Positions 10,878-20,259 of a DNA stretch of 32,661 bases are shown piece by piece. A model generated the notes under the pieces. That model was not told the origin of the DNA and made no database searches. It worked only from the letters and a program-made list of their open reading frames with translations. Each line of letters begins with the position of its first letter. The stretch's first letter is position 1. The DNA lies in assembly GCA_001464215.1 (NCBI GenBank), contig LNEZ01000079.1, forward strand, positions 1-32,661, written 5' to 3'. The stretch comes from Rhizobiales bacterium Ga0077548. Lineage in GTDB: Bacteria > Pseudomonadota > Alphaproteobacteria > Rhizobiales > Xanthobacteraceae. The position numbers were made by a program, and so were the translations under genes.

Positions 10878-13479
10878 TCACGATTCTCTGCGGGACCACC
10901 ACGATCCGTTTGGGAGGTTTCCCGCCCAGGGCCTGTTGTACCGCATCCAATGCTAACACGGCCTTTTCGACTTCGCCCGAAGGGGCGTCGCGCGAGACCG
11001 TGACGTCCGCCCGTTTCTTCCCGTTGATCTGAACAGGCAGGGTAATTGTGTCTTCCACAAGGAGCGCGGATTCCACGGCCGGCCAGGGCTCCTCGGCGAT
11101 TAACTTTTTATGGCCGAGGGCGGCCCAGCACTCGTCAGCGAGATGCGGCATCATCGGGGCCGCGATCTGGACCAGAATCTCCGCAGCTTCGCGATAGGCC
11201 CAGGCGAGATCGGGCGCGGGCGCCTTGTTCGCTTCCATCGCGCCGCCGATCGCATTTGCCGCTTCATAGATGTGCGCGATGCAGCGGTTGAAACGCAATT
11301 TTTCGATGTCTTCGCCGACACGGGCGAGCGCGGTATGCGCGGCTTTGCGCACCATCGTCGCGGCTTCCGAAAACTGCGAAGGCTTTGCAGTGCCTGGTTT
11401 CGCGCCGATCTCGGCGAGTTCGCTTGCGATTCTATAAAGCCGCTGCACGAAACGCGATGCGCCCTGCACGCGGTCTTCGGTCCATTCGACATCGCGCTCG
11501 GGGGGCGAGTCGGAGAGCATGAACCAGCGCGCGACATCGGCACCGTAGGTTTCCATGATGTCGTCGGGATCGACGGTATTGCGCTTCGACTTCGACATCT
11601 TCTCGATCGGGCCGATTACGACCGGCTCGTTGCTCGAAAGAAGAGTTGCGGTTCGCTTCTCGCCGTCGAGTTCGATTTTGACTTCGGCCGGAGACGCGAA
11701 GCTGCCGTCCTTCTTCTGGTACGTTTCGTGGACGACCATGCCTTGCGTGAACAAACCCTTGAACGGTTCGTCGATATTCGCGTGGCCGGTTTTCTTCATC
11801 GCGCGCGTGAAGAAGCGCGAATAGAGAAGATGCAGGATCGCGTGCTCGACGCCGCCAATATATTGATCGACCGGCATCCAATAGTCGGCGGCCTTCCCGT
11901 CGGTCGGCGTCTCGGCGTCGGGTGCTGTGAAGCGCAGGAAATACCAGGAGGAGTCGACGAACGTATCCATCGTGTCGGTCTCGCGCCGTGCGGGACTTCC
12001 GCATTTCGGGCACGACACTTTGGTCCAGGTCGGATGACGATCAAGCGGATTGCCGGGACGATCGAACTCGATGTCTTCGGGCAGCACCACGGGAAGGTTC
12101 TCGTCCTTCTCCGCGACTACGCCGCACTTCTCGCAATGGATCACCGGGATCGGGCAGCCCCAATAGCGCTGGCGCGAAATACCCCAGTCCCGCAGGCGGA
12201 ACTGCACTTGGCGGGCTGCTACCGGACGGTTGCCGATGCTTTGTTTCTCTAACCTTTTCGCGACTTCCTGCTTGGCGTCTTCGACGCTCATGCCGTCGAG
12301 GAAGCGCGAATTCGCTAATCTGCCGTCCTCGACATAAGCCTCGTTACCAACATCGAAAGTTTTCGGGTCGACGCCTTCCGGTACGACAACGGGAAGCACT
12401 GGCAGCTTGTATTTGTGTGCGAAATCCAAATCGCGCTGGTCATGCGCGGGACAGCCGAAAATCGCGCCGGTGCCGTACTCCATCAGCACGAAGTTCGCGA
12501 TGTAAACCGGAAGCTCCCACTTCTCGTCGAACGGATGCTTCGCGCGGAGCCCCGTGTCGAAGCCGAGCTTCTCCGCCTTGTCGATTGCCTCCTGCATGGT
12601 GCCTATTTTTTTGCACTCATCGATGAAGGCGACTGCTTTCGGATCGTGCGCTGCAACCGCTTTCGCAATCGGATGATCGGGCGAAATCGCAATGAAGCTC
12701 GCGCCAAATAAAGTGTCATGGCGCGTGGTGAAAACTTCGACTTCGCCGAACTCGCCTTCAGGCTTTGCTAACATGAAGCGGCAGAGCAGGCCTTCGGAGC
12801 GGCCGATCCAGTTCTTTTGCATCAGCCGGACTTTTTCCGGCCAGCGGTCGAGCGTATCCAACGCGTCGAGCAGTTCCTGCGAGTAATCCGTGATCTTGAA
12901 GAACCACTGCGTCAGCTCGCGCTGCTCGACTTCCGCGCCGGAGCGCCAGCCTTTGCCGTCGATGACTTGTTCATTGGCGAGCACGGTCATGTCGACCGGG
13001 TCCCAATTCACTTTTGAGATTTTGCGCTCGACGAGCCCGGCCTTCCAGAAATCGAGAAACATTTTCTGCTGGTGACGGTAATAGCTCGGATCGCAGGTAG
13101 CTACCTCGCGGCTCCAGTCGAGCGACAAGCCCATCGACTTGAGCTGCTTCTTCATGGTGTCGATGTTTTCGTAGGTCCATTTTTTCGGGTGGACCTTGTT
13201 CTGCATCGCCGCGTTTTCCGCGGGCATACCGAAAGCGTCCCAGCCCATCGGGTGCAGAACGTTTTTGCCCTTGGCGCGGTGATAGCGCGCGACTACGTCG
13301 CCCATGGTGTAGTTGCGGACGTGGCCCATGTGGATGCGTCCCGACGGATAGGGAAACATCTCGAGCACGTAATATTTCGGGCGCGGGTCGTCGTTCTTCG
13401 TCTTGAAGATTTCGCGCTGATCCCAGATTTTCTGCCAGCGGGGCTCGGCCTCGCGGGCGTTGTAACGCTCGTTTTTCAT
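10864..13479 (-). CDS. leuS: Leucyl-tRNA synthetase
   Basis: LeuRS charges tRNA-Leu in the cytoplasm. The 871-residue class I synthetase has the HIGH motif as HMGH (50-53, within [11 protein letters not shown]), the CP1 editing domain with [15 protein letters not shown], and zinc-type cysteine pairs (HCEKCG and CPKCG) around the ZN-1 region. [11 protein letters not shown] follows, then the KMSKS loop (627-631) and the C-terminal domain. Length and motif spacing are normal, so it should be active. It heads the leuS-lptE-holA unit on the minus strand and is divergent from the yggS-type gene; the gap of about 100 bp must contain promoters for both. Confidence 0.98.
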   Translation of the reverse strand: MKNERYNAREAEPRWQKIWDQREIFKTKNDDPRPKYYVLEMFPYPSGRIHMGHVRNYTMGDVVARYHRAKGKNVLHPMGWDAFGMPAENAAMQNKVHPKKWTYENIDTMKKQLKSMGLSLDWSREVATCDPSYYRHQQKMFLDFWKAGLVERKISKVNWDPVDMTVLANEQVIDGKGWRSGAEVEQRELTQWFFKITDYSQELLDALDTLDRWPEKVRLMQKNWIGRSEGLLCRFMLAKPEGEFGEVEVFTTRHDTLFGASFIAISPDHPIAKAVAAHDPKAVAFIDECKKIGTMQEAIDKAEKLGFDTGLRAKHPFDEKWELPVYIANFVLMEYGTGAIFGCPAHDQRDLDFAHKYKLPVLPVVVPEGVDPKTFDVGNEAYVEDGRLANSRFLDGMSVEDAKQEVAKRLEKQSIGNRPVAARQVQFRLRDWGISRQRYWGCPIPVIHCEKCGVVAEKDENLPVVLPEDIEFDRPGNPLDRHPTWTKVSCPKCGSPARRETDTMDTFVDSSWYFLRFTAPDAETPTDGKAADYWMPVDQYIGGVEHAILHLLYSRFFTRAMKKTGHANIDEPFKGLFTQGMVVHETYQKKDGSFASPAEVKIELDGEKRTATLLSSNEPVVIGPIEKMSKSKRNTVDPDDIMETYGADVARWFMLSDSPPERDVEWTEDRVQGASRFVQRLYRIASELAEIGAKPGTAKPSQFSEAATMVRKAAHTALARVGEDIEKLRFNRCIAHIYEAANAIGGAMEANKAPAPDLAWAYREAAEILVQIAAPMMPHLADECWAALGHKKLIAEEPWPAVESALLVEDTITLPVQINGKKRADVTVSRDAPSGEVEKAVLALDAVQQALGGKPPKRIVVVPQRIVNVVA

Positions 13480-13581
13480 GGGTCTTCTTGGCTTTGGAAC
13501 GGGCGGTTTGGACCATGAATCGTGACCCCAAGCAATGGTTTAGGGCTTGTCAGTGCTAGTCGCGGAGCGCAGATAAGCGAA

Positions 13582-14262
13582 ATGAGTGCTATGGCCGCTG
13601 AAAATCTCCGCGAAGTGCGGAATCAGATCGAAAAAGCCGCCAAAGCGGCTGGCCGTGAAGCATCGTCCGTGCGGTTGATCGCGATTTCCAAGACCTTCGA
13701 AGCGGAAGACATCGCACCCGTGATTGAGGCGGGGCAGCGGATTTTCGGCGAGAACCGGGTGCAGGAAGCCAAGGCCAAGTGGCCCGTGTTGCGCGAGAAG
13801 CATTCCGGGATCGAGCTTCATCTCGTCGGGCCGCTTCAGAGCAATAAGGTCAAGGAAGTGATTTCTCTCTTCGACGCGATTCACTCCGTTGATCGTGCAA
13901 AGCTGGCCGCCGAACTTGCGAAAGAAATTCAGAAAGCCGGAAAGTCGCCGCAGCTTTTCGTGCAGGTGAACACGGGCGCCGAGCCGCAGAAAGCCGGCGT
14001 GCTGCCGGAAGATGCCGATGCTTTCATTAAAGAGTGCCGCGAGACCTATTCGCTGAACATCGCGGGCCTGATGTGCATTCCGCCGCTCGAAGAAGCGCCG
14101 GCGCCGCACTTTGCGCTGACGAAGAAGATTGCTGAGCGCAACGGATTGAAGCTGCTTTCCATGGGGATGAGCGCGGATTTCGAAAGCGCGATCAATTTCG
14201 GCGCGACCTATGTGCGGGTAGGGAGCGCGATTTTCGGCTCGCGCCCCAAGGTCGAAACCTAG
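13582..14262 (+). CDS. Pyridoxal phosphate homeostasis protein (YggS/PLPBP family)
   Basis: This 226-residue protein belongs to the YggS/PROSC family, single-domain TIM-barrel PLP carriers related to the N-terminal domain of alanine racemase. They buffer free PLP and have no firmly known catalytic activity. The PLP lysine is Lys37 in RLIAISKTF. Other family motifs are IFGENRVQEAKAKW, ELHLVGPLQSNKVKE and the C-terminal LSMGMSADFESAINFGATYVRVGSAIFG. I use the ATG at 13582; an ATG three codons later also fits, and a longer GTG start (13522) is unlikely. Its TAG stop shares the bases CTAG with the stop of the convergent gene. Confidence 0.93.
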   Translation: MSAMAAENLREVRNQIEKAAKAAGREASSVRLIAISKTFEAEDIAPVIEAGQRIFGENRVQEAKAKWPVLREKHSGIELHLVGPLQSNKVKEVISLFDAIHSVDRAKLAAELAKEIQKAGKSPQLFVQVNTGAEPQKAGVLPEDADAFIKECRETYSLNIAGLMCIPPLEEAPAPHFALTKKIAERNGLKLLSMGMSADFESAINFGATYVRVGSAIFGSRPKVET

Positions 14263-14789
14263 CGAATTTCTATCCAGCAATCTTTCGCGAGCCGCGACAA
14301 GAGCTTCTGTAGATCGCCGCGTTTCAGCGCGATGCAGCCCGCCGTCGGCGTGAAACCTTCGCGCGCGAAATGAATGAACACTGCGCTGCCGCGAAACGGA
14401 ATTCGCGGCCGCGTGTTGTGGTCGAGTTCGACGATCAGGTCGTAGAGATGATCGTCGCGCCAGAGCCGGTCTGCGCTGCTCGCGGGCGATAGTTTCACCG
14501 GGCGATTGTAATTTCTGTCGCGCGGGTCCTCGCACCAGCCGTCGTCTTTTCGAATCCGCCGCAAGGGTAAAGACGATTGCGGACGGGGTAGGCGATCCGC
14601 ACGCCACCAGAGACGAAGCAATTTAAAGCGTCCGCACGGCGTGCCGCCGTCGCCCTCGCGCTTGCCGGCGCGGAGGCCACTGCGGCCTAGCGCGACCTGA
14701 AAAACATGATTTCCGGCCGTCAGATGCCCCCGCGTAGGGCAACCCGCCGCGCCGGAGACCCGAATCAGGGTTAAGCCAGTGTCTTTCAC
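14259..14789 (-). CDS. L,D-transpeptidase (YkuD-fold) family protein
   Basis: The product (176 residues from the chosen start) has a YkuD-type catalytic domain, the cysteine transpeptidase fold that makes or remodels peptidoglycan cross-links. Marks are KREGDGGTPCGRF, VELDHNTRPR, then a histidine (SAVFIHFAR) and the active-site strand FTPTAGCIAL with the nucleophilic Cys. I see no signal peptide. The open frame extends to a GTG at 14879, but homology starts near LTLIRVSGAAG and a GGGA stretch precedes the GTG at 14789. That start also leaves room for the divergent regulator's promoter. The stop overlaps the yggS-type stop. Family call firm; exact start and substrate uncertain. Confidence 0.8.
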   Translation of the reverse strand: MKDTGLTLIRVSGAAGCPTRGHLTAGNHVFQVALGRSGLRAGKREGDGGTPCGRFKLLRLWWRADRLPRPQSSLPLRRIRKDDGWCEDPRDRNYNRPVKLSPASSADRLWRDDHLYDLIVELDHNTRPRIPFRGSAVFIHFAREGFTPTAGCIALKRGDLQKLLSRLAKDCWIEIR

Positions 14790-14907
14790 CACGTTTCCCG
14801 TCTCGTTCCGCCCATACACAAAAGCGTGTAACCTCAAACCCTTGCTTGGCAAGGGCGGTTTGGCTACTTCCCCGGCCACGAAACTTACAACGGGTTAGAA
14901 GCGCCTC

Positions 14908-15594
14908 ATGGCCAATGCTCGCACGATTGTTGTCGTCGATGACGACGCCGAACTGCGCGAAACGCTAATCGAACAGCTCGCGCTGCATCAGGAATTCGCG
15001 ACCGAGTCCGCCGACAACGCGCAGGCTGCGATCGAGCGCGCGAAGCTAGGTCACATCGATCTTTTGATCATGGACGTCGGGCTACCCGATATGGATGGAC
15101 GCGAGGCGGTCCGCGTCATGCGCAAGAACGGATTCAAGTCGCCGGTGATTATGCTCACGGGGCATGACACCGACTCCGACACCGTGCTCGGTCTGGAAGC
15201 GGGCGCGAACGATTATGTGACCAAGCCCTTCAAGTTCGCGGTGCTCTTGGCACGCATCCGCGCGCAGCTTCGGAGCCACGAAGCGAGCGAAGACGCGATC
15301 TTCCCGGTCGGGCATTATTCCTTCCGTCCGGGCGCGAAATTGCTGGTCGACGACAAAGGCAAGAAGACGCGTCTTACCGAAAAGGAAACCGCGATCCTGC
15401 GCTATCTCTATCGCGCCGGGAAAACACCGGTGCCGCGCGATCAACTGCTCACCGAAGTCTGGGGCTACAACTCGGGCGTGACCACGCATACGCTCGAGAC
15501 GCACATTTACCGGCTTCGCCAGAAGATCGAAAAGGATCCTTCCAACGCCACGCTCCTCGTTACCGAGGGCGGCGGCTACAAACTCGTTCCGTAA
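14908..15594 (+). CDS. OmpR/PhoB-type response regulator (orphan)
   Basis: A 228-residue two-domain regulator. The receiver domain has acidic residues DDD (11-13), phospho-acceptor Asp56 (LLIMDVGLPDMDG), Thr84 (MLTGHD) and Lys106 (VTKPFKF), so all residues needed for phosphorylation are present. The C-terminal winged helix is of OmpR type (LTEKETAILRYLYRAG ... LLTEVWGYNSGVTTHTLETHIYRLRQKIE). No histidine kinase gene lies in the window, so its partner is encoded elsewhere. A cyclic-nucleotide-domain gene follows after 5 bp and is almost certainly co-transcribed. Target genes cannot be told. Confidence 0.93.
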   Translation: MANARTIVVVDDDAELRETLIEQLALHQEFATESADNAQAAIERAKLGHIDLLIMDVGLPDMDGREAVRVMRKNGFKSPVIMLTGHDTDSDTVLGLEAGANDYVTKPFKFAVLLARIRAQLRSHEASEDAIFPVGHYSFRPGAKLLVDDKGKKTRLTEKETAILRYLYRAGKTPVPRDQLLTEVWGYNSGVTTHTLETHIYRLRQKIEKDPSNATLLVTEGGGYKLVP

Positions 15595-15599
15595 AAACT

Positions 15600-16061
15600 A
15601 TGGCGCTGGAAGACGACATTCTATTCCTGCGCCGGATCGCAACTTTTCGCGTGCTCGGCCCCGATGCGCTGCGCGTGCTCGCAATCAGCGTTGAGCGAGT
15701 TCATCTGCGTGCGAGCGACGTTTTGTTTGAAGAAGGCGAGCCTGCCGACAGCGCCTATGCGGTCGAGGCCGGCGTAATCCGCCTGCGCCGCGCCAAGGAC
15801 AAGGTGCTCGACGAGCCGACCCGGATCGGTGCCGGCGCACTCATCGGCGAAAGCGCGCTCCTGGTCGAAACCGATCGCCCCGCTTCTGCGATCGCGATGG
15901 AGCCCTCGACTTTGCTCAGGATTTCGCGCGGTATTTTCCTGCGGATGCTTGAGAGCGATGTCGAAGCGGCGGTGGGATTGCGCGAGATGATTGCGCGGCG
16001 CATCGATGCGGCGCTCGACGATCTCGATACGGTGCTGCCGCGTTTCGAGCAGCAGCCTTAA
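15600..16061 (+). CDS. Stand-alone cyclic nucleotide-binding (CRP-like) domain protein
   Basis: This 153-residue protein is a single cNMP-binding beta-roll domain with a C-terminal helix and no helix-turn-helix, so it is not a CRP-type activator. The cassette region reads GAGALIGESALLVETDRPASAIA, recalling the phosphate-binding cassette (GE ... ALL ... R-A-S/T-A); whether it binds cAMP or cGMP is unproven. It starts 5 bp after the response regulator stop without a strong ribosome site, suggesting coupled translation. It may modulate the regulator or an unknown partner. It converges on the exonuclease III gene with a 4-bp gap. Confidence 0.88.
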   Translation: MALEDDILFLRRIATFRVLGPDALRVLAISVERVHLRASDVLFEEGEPADSAYAVEAGVIRLRRAKDKVLDEPTRIGAGALIGESALLVETDRPASAIAMEPSTLLRISRGIFLRMLESDVEAAVGLREMIARRIDAALDDLDTVLPRFEQQP

Positions 16062-16065
16062 TTAC

Positions 16066-16887
16066 TCACAAAGCGAATTCGGCGATTACCGGAACGTGAT
16101 CCGAGGGCTGCTGCCAGCCCCGCGAAGGCTTGAACACTTTCATGGTTTGCGCGGCGCCTTCGAGCGCGCGGCTTGCCCAGATGTGATCGAGCCTGCGGCC
16201 GCGATCCGCCGCTTTCCAGTTGTCCGCCGCGCGGTAGCTCCACCAGGTGTAGAGCTTCTGGTCGTCCGGCACGAAGCCGCGCATCACGTCGATCCAGCCG
16301 CCCGAGGCGCGGGCGTGCTCGAACTTGCGCACCTCGACCGGCGTGTGGCTCACGACCTTCAACATCTGCTCGTGGCTCCAGACGTCGTTCTCGCGCGGGG
16401 CCACATTGAGATCGCCGACGAGGATCGAGCGCGTGCCAGCCTTCGCGTCTTTTGTCACCGAGCAGGCCGCAAGCTCGTCCAGAAATTGCAGCTTGTGCTC
16501 GAATTTCACGTTCAACGCGGGGTCTGGAATGTCGCCGCCCGCCGGCACGTAGAAATTGTGAATCGTTACCGGCTTTGAAAGTCCGGCCTTCTTCTCGAAA
16601 GTCGCAGAAATGTGCCGCGCATCGTTCTTGCCGCAGAAGAAATTCTTGCTCTGATCCTGAAACGGATGCCGCGAGATCACGGCGACACCGTGATAGCCCT
16701 TCTGGCCGTGGATCGCGATGTGTCCGTAGCCGAGCTTAGCAAAATCGCCGAGCGGAAATTTCTCGTCCGGGCATTTGGTTTCCTGCAAGCAAAGCACGTC
16801 GGGCGAGAAGCGCGCGAGAAAGCGCTTCACTTGCGGAAAGCGGAGACGAACGGAGTTGATGTTCCAGGTCGCGACGGAGAAGGTCAT
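16066..16887 (-). CDS. xthA: Exodeoxyribonuclease III (AP endonuclease family 1)
   Basis: ExoIII cuts DNA at abasic sites and removes 3'-blocking groups in base-excision repair, using Mg2+. The 273-residue protein has the EEP-superfamily catalytic set: ATWNINSVR (Asn9), LQETK (metal-binding Glu36), NFYVPAGGD, VGDLNVAP (Asp/Asn pair), RRLDHIW and the closing SDHVPV histidine. Length is normal. It lies 32 bp downstream of the lolA-like gene on the same strand and may be read with it. Whether its main role is exonuclease or AP endonuclease cannot be told from sequence. Confidence 0.95.
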   Translation of the reverse strand: MTFSVATWNINSVRLRFPQVKRFLARFSPDVLCLQETKCPDEKFPLGDFAKLGYGHIAIHGQKGYHGVAVISRHPFQDQSKNFFCGKNDARHISATFEKKAGLSKPVTIHNFYVPAGGDIPDPALNVKFEHKLQFLDELAACSVTKDAKAGTRSILVGDLNVAPRENDVWSHEQMLKVVSHTPVEVRKFEHARASGGWIDVMRGFVPDDQKLYTWWSYRAADNWKAADRGRRLDHIWASRALEGAAQTMKVFKPSRGWQQPSDHVPVIAEFAL

Positions 16888-16919
16888 TCTAATTGCCGGC
16901 GCGCGGTCTGGACCACGCG

Positions 16920-17624
16920 TTACTGCTGATAGCGCGTGAAATCGATCTTGAAGAGACCGGGGTCGGGCCGCGTCTTCGCATCGAGATCGTAGACGGAAAC
17001 GGTGGTGTCGAAGCCTTGCGGATCAGTGATGGTCCACTGCTTCAATTGATTGTCCTTCGCGCCGAACAACATCCGCAGACGATGCGTGCCTGCGATCTGC
17101 GATTTTTCCTCGATCACGACGGTGATGAAGAGATCGTCCTGAAAGACCGCGCTGATATTGCTGTCGCGGAGCAAGTCGATCTTTTCCGCCAGCAGAAAGC
17201 GCAACGGCGTTTGCGAAAGGGGATAGATGTCCTGCGTCGCCAGCGTGCGGTTGCGCACCGCGACAGACGAGCCGTCAGCGATCAGCTGGATCGGGCTCGG
17301 GTCTTCATATTCAAAACGCACGCGTCCGGGCCGCTGCATATAAAAATTGCCCTCGGTCTTCGAACCGTCCGGGCCGATCTGATGAAATTTTCCGACCAGC
17401 GTCGCGGTCGAGTTGAAGAACTTCGTCACGCGCTCAAGCGCATTCAACTGGCGCTGATCCAGTTCGATGCCAGACTTGGTGGTCGCGACGGTCGGGCCTT
17501 TGGGCTGCTGCTGCTGCGTCTGGGCTTTCGGTTGCTGCTTTTTCTCCGCTTGCGCGAATGCGCCGGAGGCGAGCGGCAAGGCGCTCAAAAGAAGAATTGC
17601 AGAAAGCCTCGTCAGCCGATCCAT
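16920..17624 (-). CDS. lolA: LolA-like outer-membrane lipoprotein carrier protein
   Basis: LolA carries lipoproteins across the periplasm to the outer membrane. The 234-residue product starts with a clear signal peptide (basic MDRLTR, hydrophobic core, AFA-QA cleavage region near residues 24-26), then a Gln/Lys-rich linker (about 27-48). The LolA fold follows, with GKFHQIGPDGSKTEGNFYMQRPGRVRFEYEDPSP as family stretch (here reported only to locate it at about residues 78-112). The ATG at 17624 is preceded by AAAGGA seven bases upstream; longer frames to 17807 lack homology. Many alphaproteobacteria have this gene next to ftsK, as here. Confidence 0.9.
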   Translation of the reverse strand: MDRLTRLSAILLLSALPLASGAFAQAEKKQQPKAQTQQQQPKGPTVATTKSGIELDQRQLNALERVTKFFNSTATLVGKFHQIGPDGSKTEGNFYMQRPGRVRFEYEDPSPIQLIADGSSVAVRNRTLATQDIYPLSQTPLRFLLAEKIDLLRDSNISAVFQDDLFITVVIEEKSQIAGTHRLRMLFGAKDNQLKQWTITDPQGFDTTVSVYDLDAKTRPDPGLFKIDFTRYQQ

Positions 17625-17818
17625 CGTTAGTCCTTTGGCTCTTCTTGGGAATTGCCGAATCATCGAAAGGTCCGGTCGTTGGCAATACATAGTATCGATA
17701 TCGCCCGCCGGAAGAATGTAGCGGTTCCCAGCGCCGCCTGAACAGCGCCGTTCCGCTAAATTTCCTAGAAGCCCGCTATGGCGATTTGGCGACGATTCTT
17801 GGAGCAATCCGGGCAGGG

Positions 17819-20245
17819 TCAGGCCGCGCCGCCGCCTGCAAGGATTTCGCGCTTTCCTGCGTGATTTGCGGCGGAAATGATGCCTTCCATTTCCATCCGC
17901 TCGATCAGCGTGGCGGCACGGTTGTAGCCGATCTGCAGGCGCCGCTGGACGTAGGAGGTCGATGCCTTCTTGTCGCGCAGCACGATCGCGACCGCGCGCT
18001 CGTAAAGATCGCCGCCTTCCTCGCCCATTGCGCTCTTGTCAAACACCGAGCCGTCTTCGCCTTCCGGCGGCTCCGCGGTGATCTCTTCGAGATACTCGGG
18101 AACGCCCTGTTCTTTCAGATGGCGCACGACACGCTCGACTTCGGAGTCGGAGCAGAACGGCCCGTGGACGCGCGAGATGCGCGATCCGCCTGCCATATAG
18201 AGCATATCGCCCTGACCCAGGAGTTGCTCCGCGCCCTGCTCGTTCAGAATGGTACGGCTATCGATCTTCGACGAGACCTGGAAAGAGATGCGGGTCGGGA
18301 AGTTCGCCTTGATGGTGCCGGTGATAACGTCGTGCGCGGCGGCGCGGATCACCGCCAGATGCGTCGGCGTCCAGGCGTTGGGGTCGATGTCGAGCCGGTC
18401 GGCGCGCACCATCATGAGGTCGGCCATTTCGTCGACCACGACGACGATGTAGGGCAACGGCTCGAGATCCATATCTTCGGATTCGTAAATAGCTTCGCCG
18501 GTTTCGCGGTCGAAGCCGGTCTGCACGGTACGCTTGATGGACTTGCCTTTAGCGGCCGCATCGACGACCGCCTCGTTGAAGCCGTCGATATTGCGCACGC
18601 CGAGCTTCGACATTTTCTTGTAGCGCTCTTCCATCTCGCGCACGGCCCACTTGAGCGCGATCACGGCTTTGCGCGCATCGGTGACGACCGGCGACAACAG
18701 ATGCGGGATGCCGTCATAGACGGAAAGTTCCAGCATCTTGGGGTCGATCAGAATGAGACGGCACTGCTCGGGCGAGAGCCTATAGAGCAGCGAGAGAATC
18801 ATCGTGTTGATCGCGACCGACTTGCCGGAACCGGTGGTGCCCGCGATCAGCAAATGCGGCATACGCGCGAGATCGACGATCACCGGCTCGCCGCCGATAG
18901 TCTTGCCGAGACACAGCGGAAGTTTCGACGGCGTGTCCCGGAAGTCTTTCGACTCCAACTGCTCGCGCAACACGACTTTCTCTCGTTTCGGGTTCGGCAG
19001 TTCGACGCCGATCGCGTTCTTGCCGGGGATCACGGCGACGCGCGCGGAGACCGCGCTCATCGAGCGCGCGATGTCGTCGGCAAGGCCGATCACGCGCGAG
19101 GACTTGATACCGGGTGCGGGCTCCAATTCGTACAACGTCACGACAGGGCCTGGGCTTGCATTCACGACCTGGCCCTTCACGCCGAAGTCTTCGAGCACGC
19201 TCTCCAGCATCCGCGAATTTTCTTCGAGCGCTTTTACGGAAAGCGCGGGCGCACGCGAACCGCTGGGTGCTGCGAGAATGTCGAACGGCGGCAGGTGATA
19301 TGAGCCACCGCGGCGGCGCGGTTTCTTGCGCGCGGCAACGGGCGCTTTCCTGCGCGGCTCGTATTCCTCGTCCTCGTCTTCCTCTTCGTAGTCTTCCTCG
19401 TATTCGGCGTCCGGGCGCTGGCCCGGCACAAGTGTCGGCTCGCGGCGGCCTTTCGCGAGCGGCAGTTCCGGCTCGCTCGCAAAGAATGCCGCGAGGCGTT
19501 CGCGGAAGCTACGTTTCACCTTCGGCGGACGGCGTCCGGCAAGGCGCGTACGCACCATGTAGAAGAAATGAAAGACGCTGCCGAAGAAGGCGGAGATACG
19601 CGAGAACACGCCAAGGCGTTCGCGGATCTCTCCGGTTTCCTCGTCGAACTCTTCTTCGTCTTCGCGCGGCAAAGGCTCACCGCGGAAGCCTGCGCCCAAT
19701 GCAATGGAAAGCATGAAGAGCATTGGCATACCGAAGAGCATCCCCATCAGAATCCGGCTCGCATTCGCGGTAGAGCCCAGGAGCAGTGACGGAATAAAAA
19801 TCAGCGAGTCGCCGATGGCGCCGCCAAGGCTCGTCGGCAATGGCCAGTTCGCGGGCGCGCGGAAGCAGGCGGCAAAGCCACAGGCCAGCAACACACCGCC
19901 AAGCCAGAACAGAATGCGCAATTTCCAGCGCGACGGCGCGCGATGCGTCATCACGAGCCAGCCCCAGACCGCGAGCGGCAGGATCAGCGCGAGTGCCGCG
20001 AGACCGAAGACCTGCATCAGGAAATCCGAGAAGGCAGCGCCCGCGCGGCCCATCAGATTCTTCACGGTGCCGTCGGTGGCGTAACTGAAATTCGGATCGG
20101 TGCCGGACCAGGTGCCGAGCGCGACAAGGCAGAGTGCTGCAAGCGCGATCAATGCAAGGCCGCGCAGTTCTGCGATGCGGCGATGGAATGCACTCACTAC
20201 TTCTTCGGGGAAGAGGCTGGCGTGGCGGGCGGATGACTGGCGCAT
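17819..20245 (-). CDS. ftsK: DNA translocase FtsK with an abnormal motor segment
   Basis: FtsK links division to segregation: membrane helices hold it at the septum and a hexameric RecA-like motor pumps chromosomal DNA towards dif. The 808-residue protein has about four N-terminal membrane segments (30-180), an acidic linker (about 280-297), the alpha/beta motor with Walker A GTTGSGKS (469-476) and Walker B VVVVDEMADL (601-610), and the C-terminal winged-helix gamma domain (SYVQRRLQIGYNRAATLIERME). Odd: residues 614-638 (bases 18332-18406) do not match the family. Relatives have about 32 residues here ending in the nearly invariant ATQRPSV; this protein has 25 unrelated residues before DVITGTIKANFPTRISF resumes. 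Motor activity is therefore doubtful. The start at 20245 is set by homology; the ribosome site is weak. It follows the aminotransferase gene by 14 bp. Confidence 0.93.
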   Translation of the reverse strand: MRQSSARHASLFPEEVVSAFHRRIAELRGLALIALAALCLVALGTWSGTDPNFSYATDGTVKNLMGRAGAAFSDFLMQVFGLAALALILPLAVWGWLVMTHRAPSRWKLRILFWLGGVLLACGFAACFRAPANWPLPTSLGGAIGDSLIFIPSLLLGSTANASRILMGMLFGMPMLFMLSIALGAGFRGEPLPREDEEEFDEETGEIRERLGVFSRISAFFGSVFHFFYMVRTRLAGRRPPKVKRSFRERLAAFFASEPELPLAKGRREPTLVPGQRPDAEYEEDYEEEDEDEEYEPRRKAPVAARKKPRRRGGSYHLPPFDILAAPSGSRAPALSVKALEENSRMLESVLEDFGVKGQVVNASPGPVVTLYELEPAPGIKSSRVIGLADDIARSMSAVSARVAVIPGKNAIGVELPNPKREKVVLREQLESKDFRDTPSKLPLCLGKTIGGEPVIVDLARMPHLLIAGTTGSGKSVAINTMILSLLYRLSPEQCRLILIDPKMLELSVYDGIPHLLSPVVTDARKAVIALKWAVREMEERYKKMSKLGVRNIDGFNEAVVDAAAKGKSIKRTVQTGFDRETGEAIYESEDMDLEPLPYIVVVVDEMADLMMVRADRLDIDPNAWTPTHLAVIRAAAHDVITGTIKANFPTRISFQVSSKIDSRTILNEQGAEQLLGQGDMLYMAGGSRISRVHGPFCSDSEVERVVRHLKEQGVPEYLEEITAEPPEGEDGSVFDKSAMGEEGGDLYERAVAIVLRDKKASTSYVQRRLQIGYNRAATLIERMEMEGIISAANHAGKREILAGGGAA

Positions 20246-20259
20246 AATGTGCGGTCCGT

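Noticed and set aside
18332-18406. FtsK segment as a local inversion or double frameshift
   Set aside because: None of the frames on either strand restores the family sequence. A faint likeness of the plus-strand frame (R..., H, M, RP, VDV) to the lost motif is too weak, and the DVITG that should follow is already present in the right orientation.
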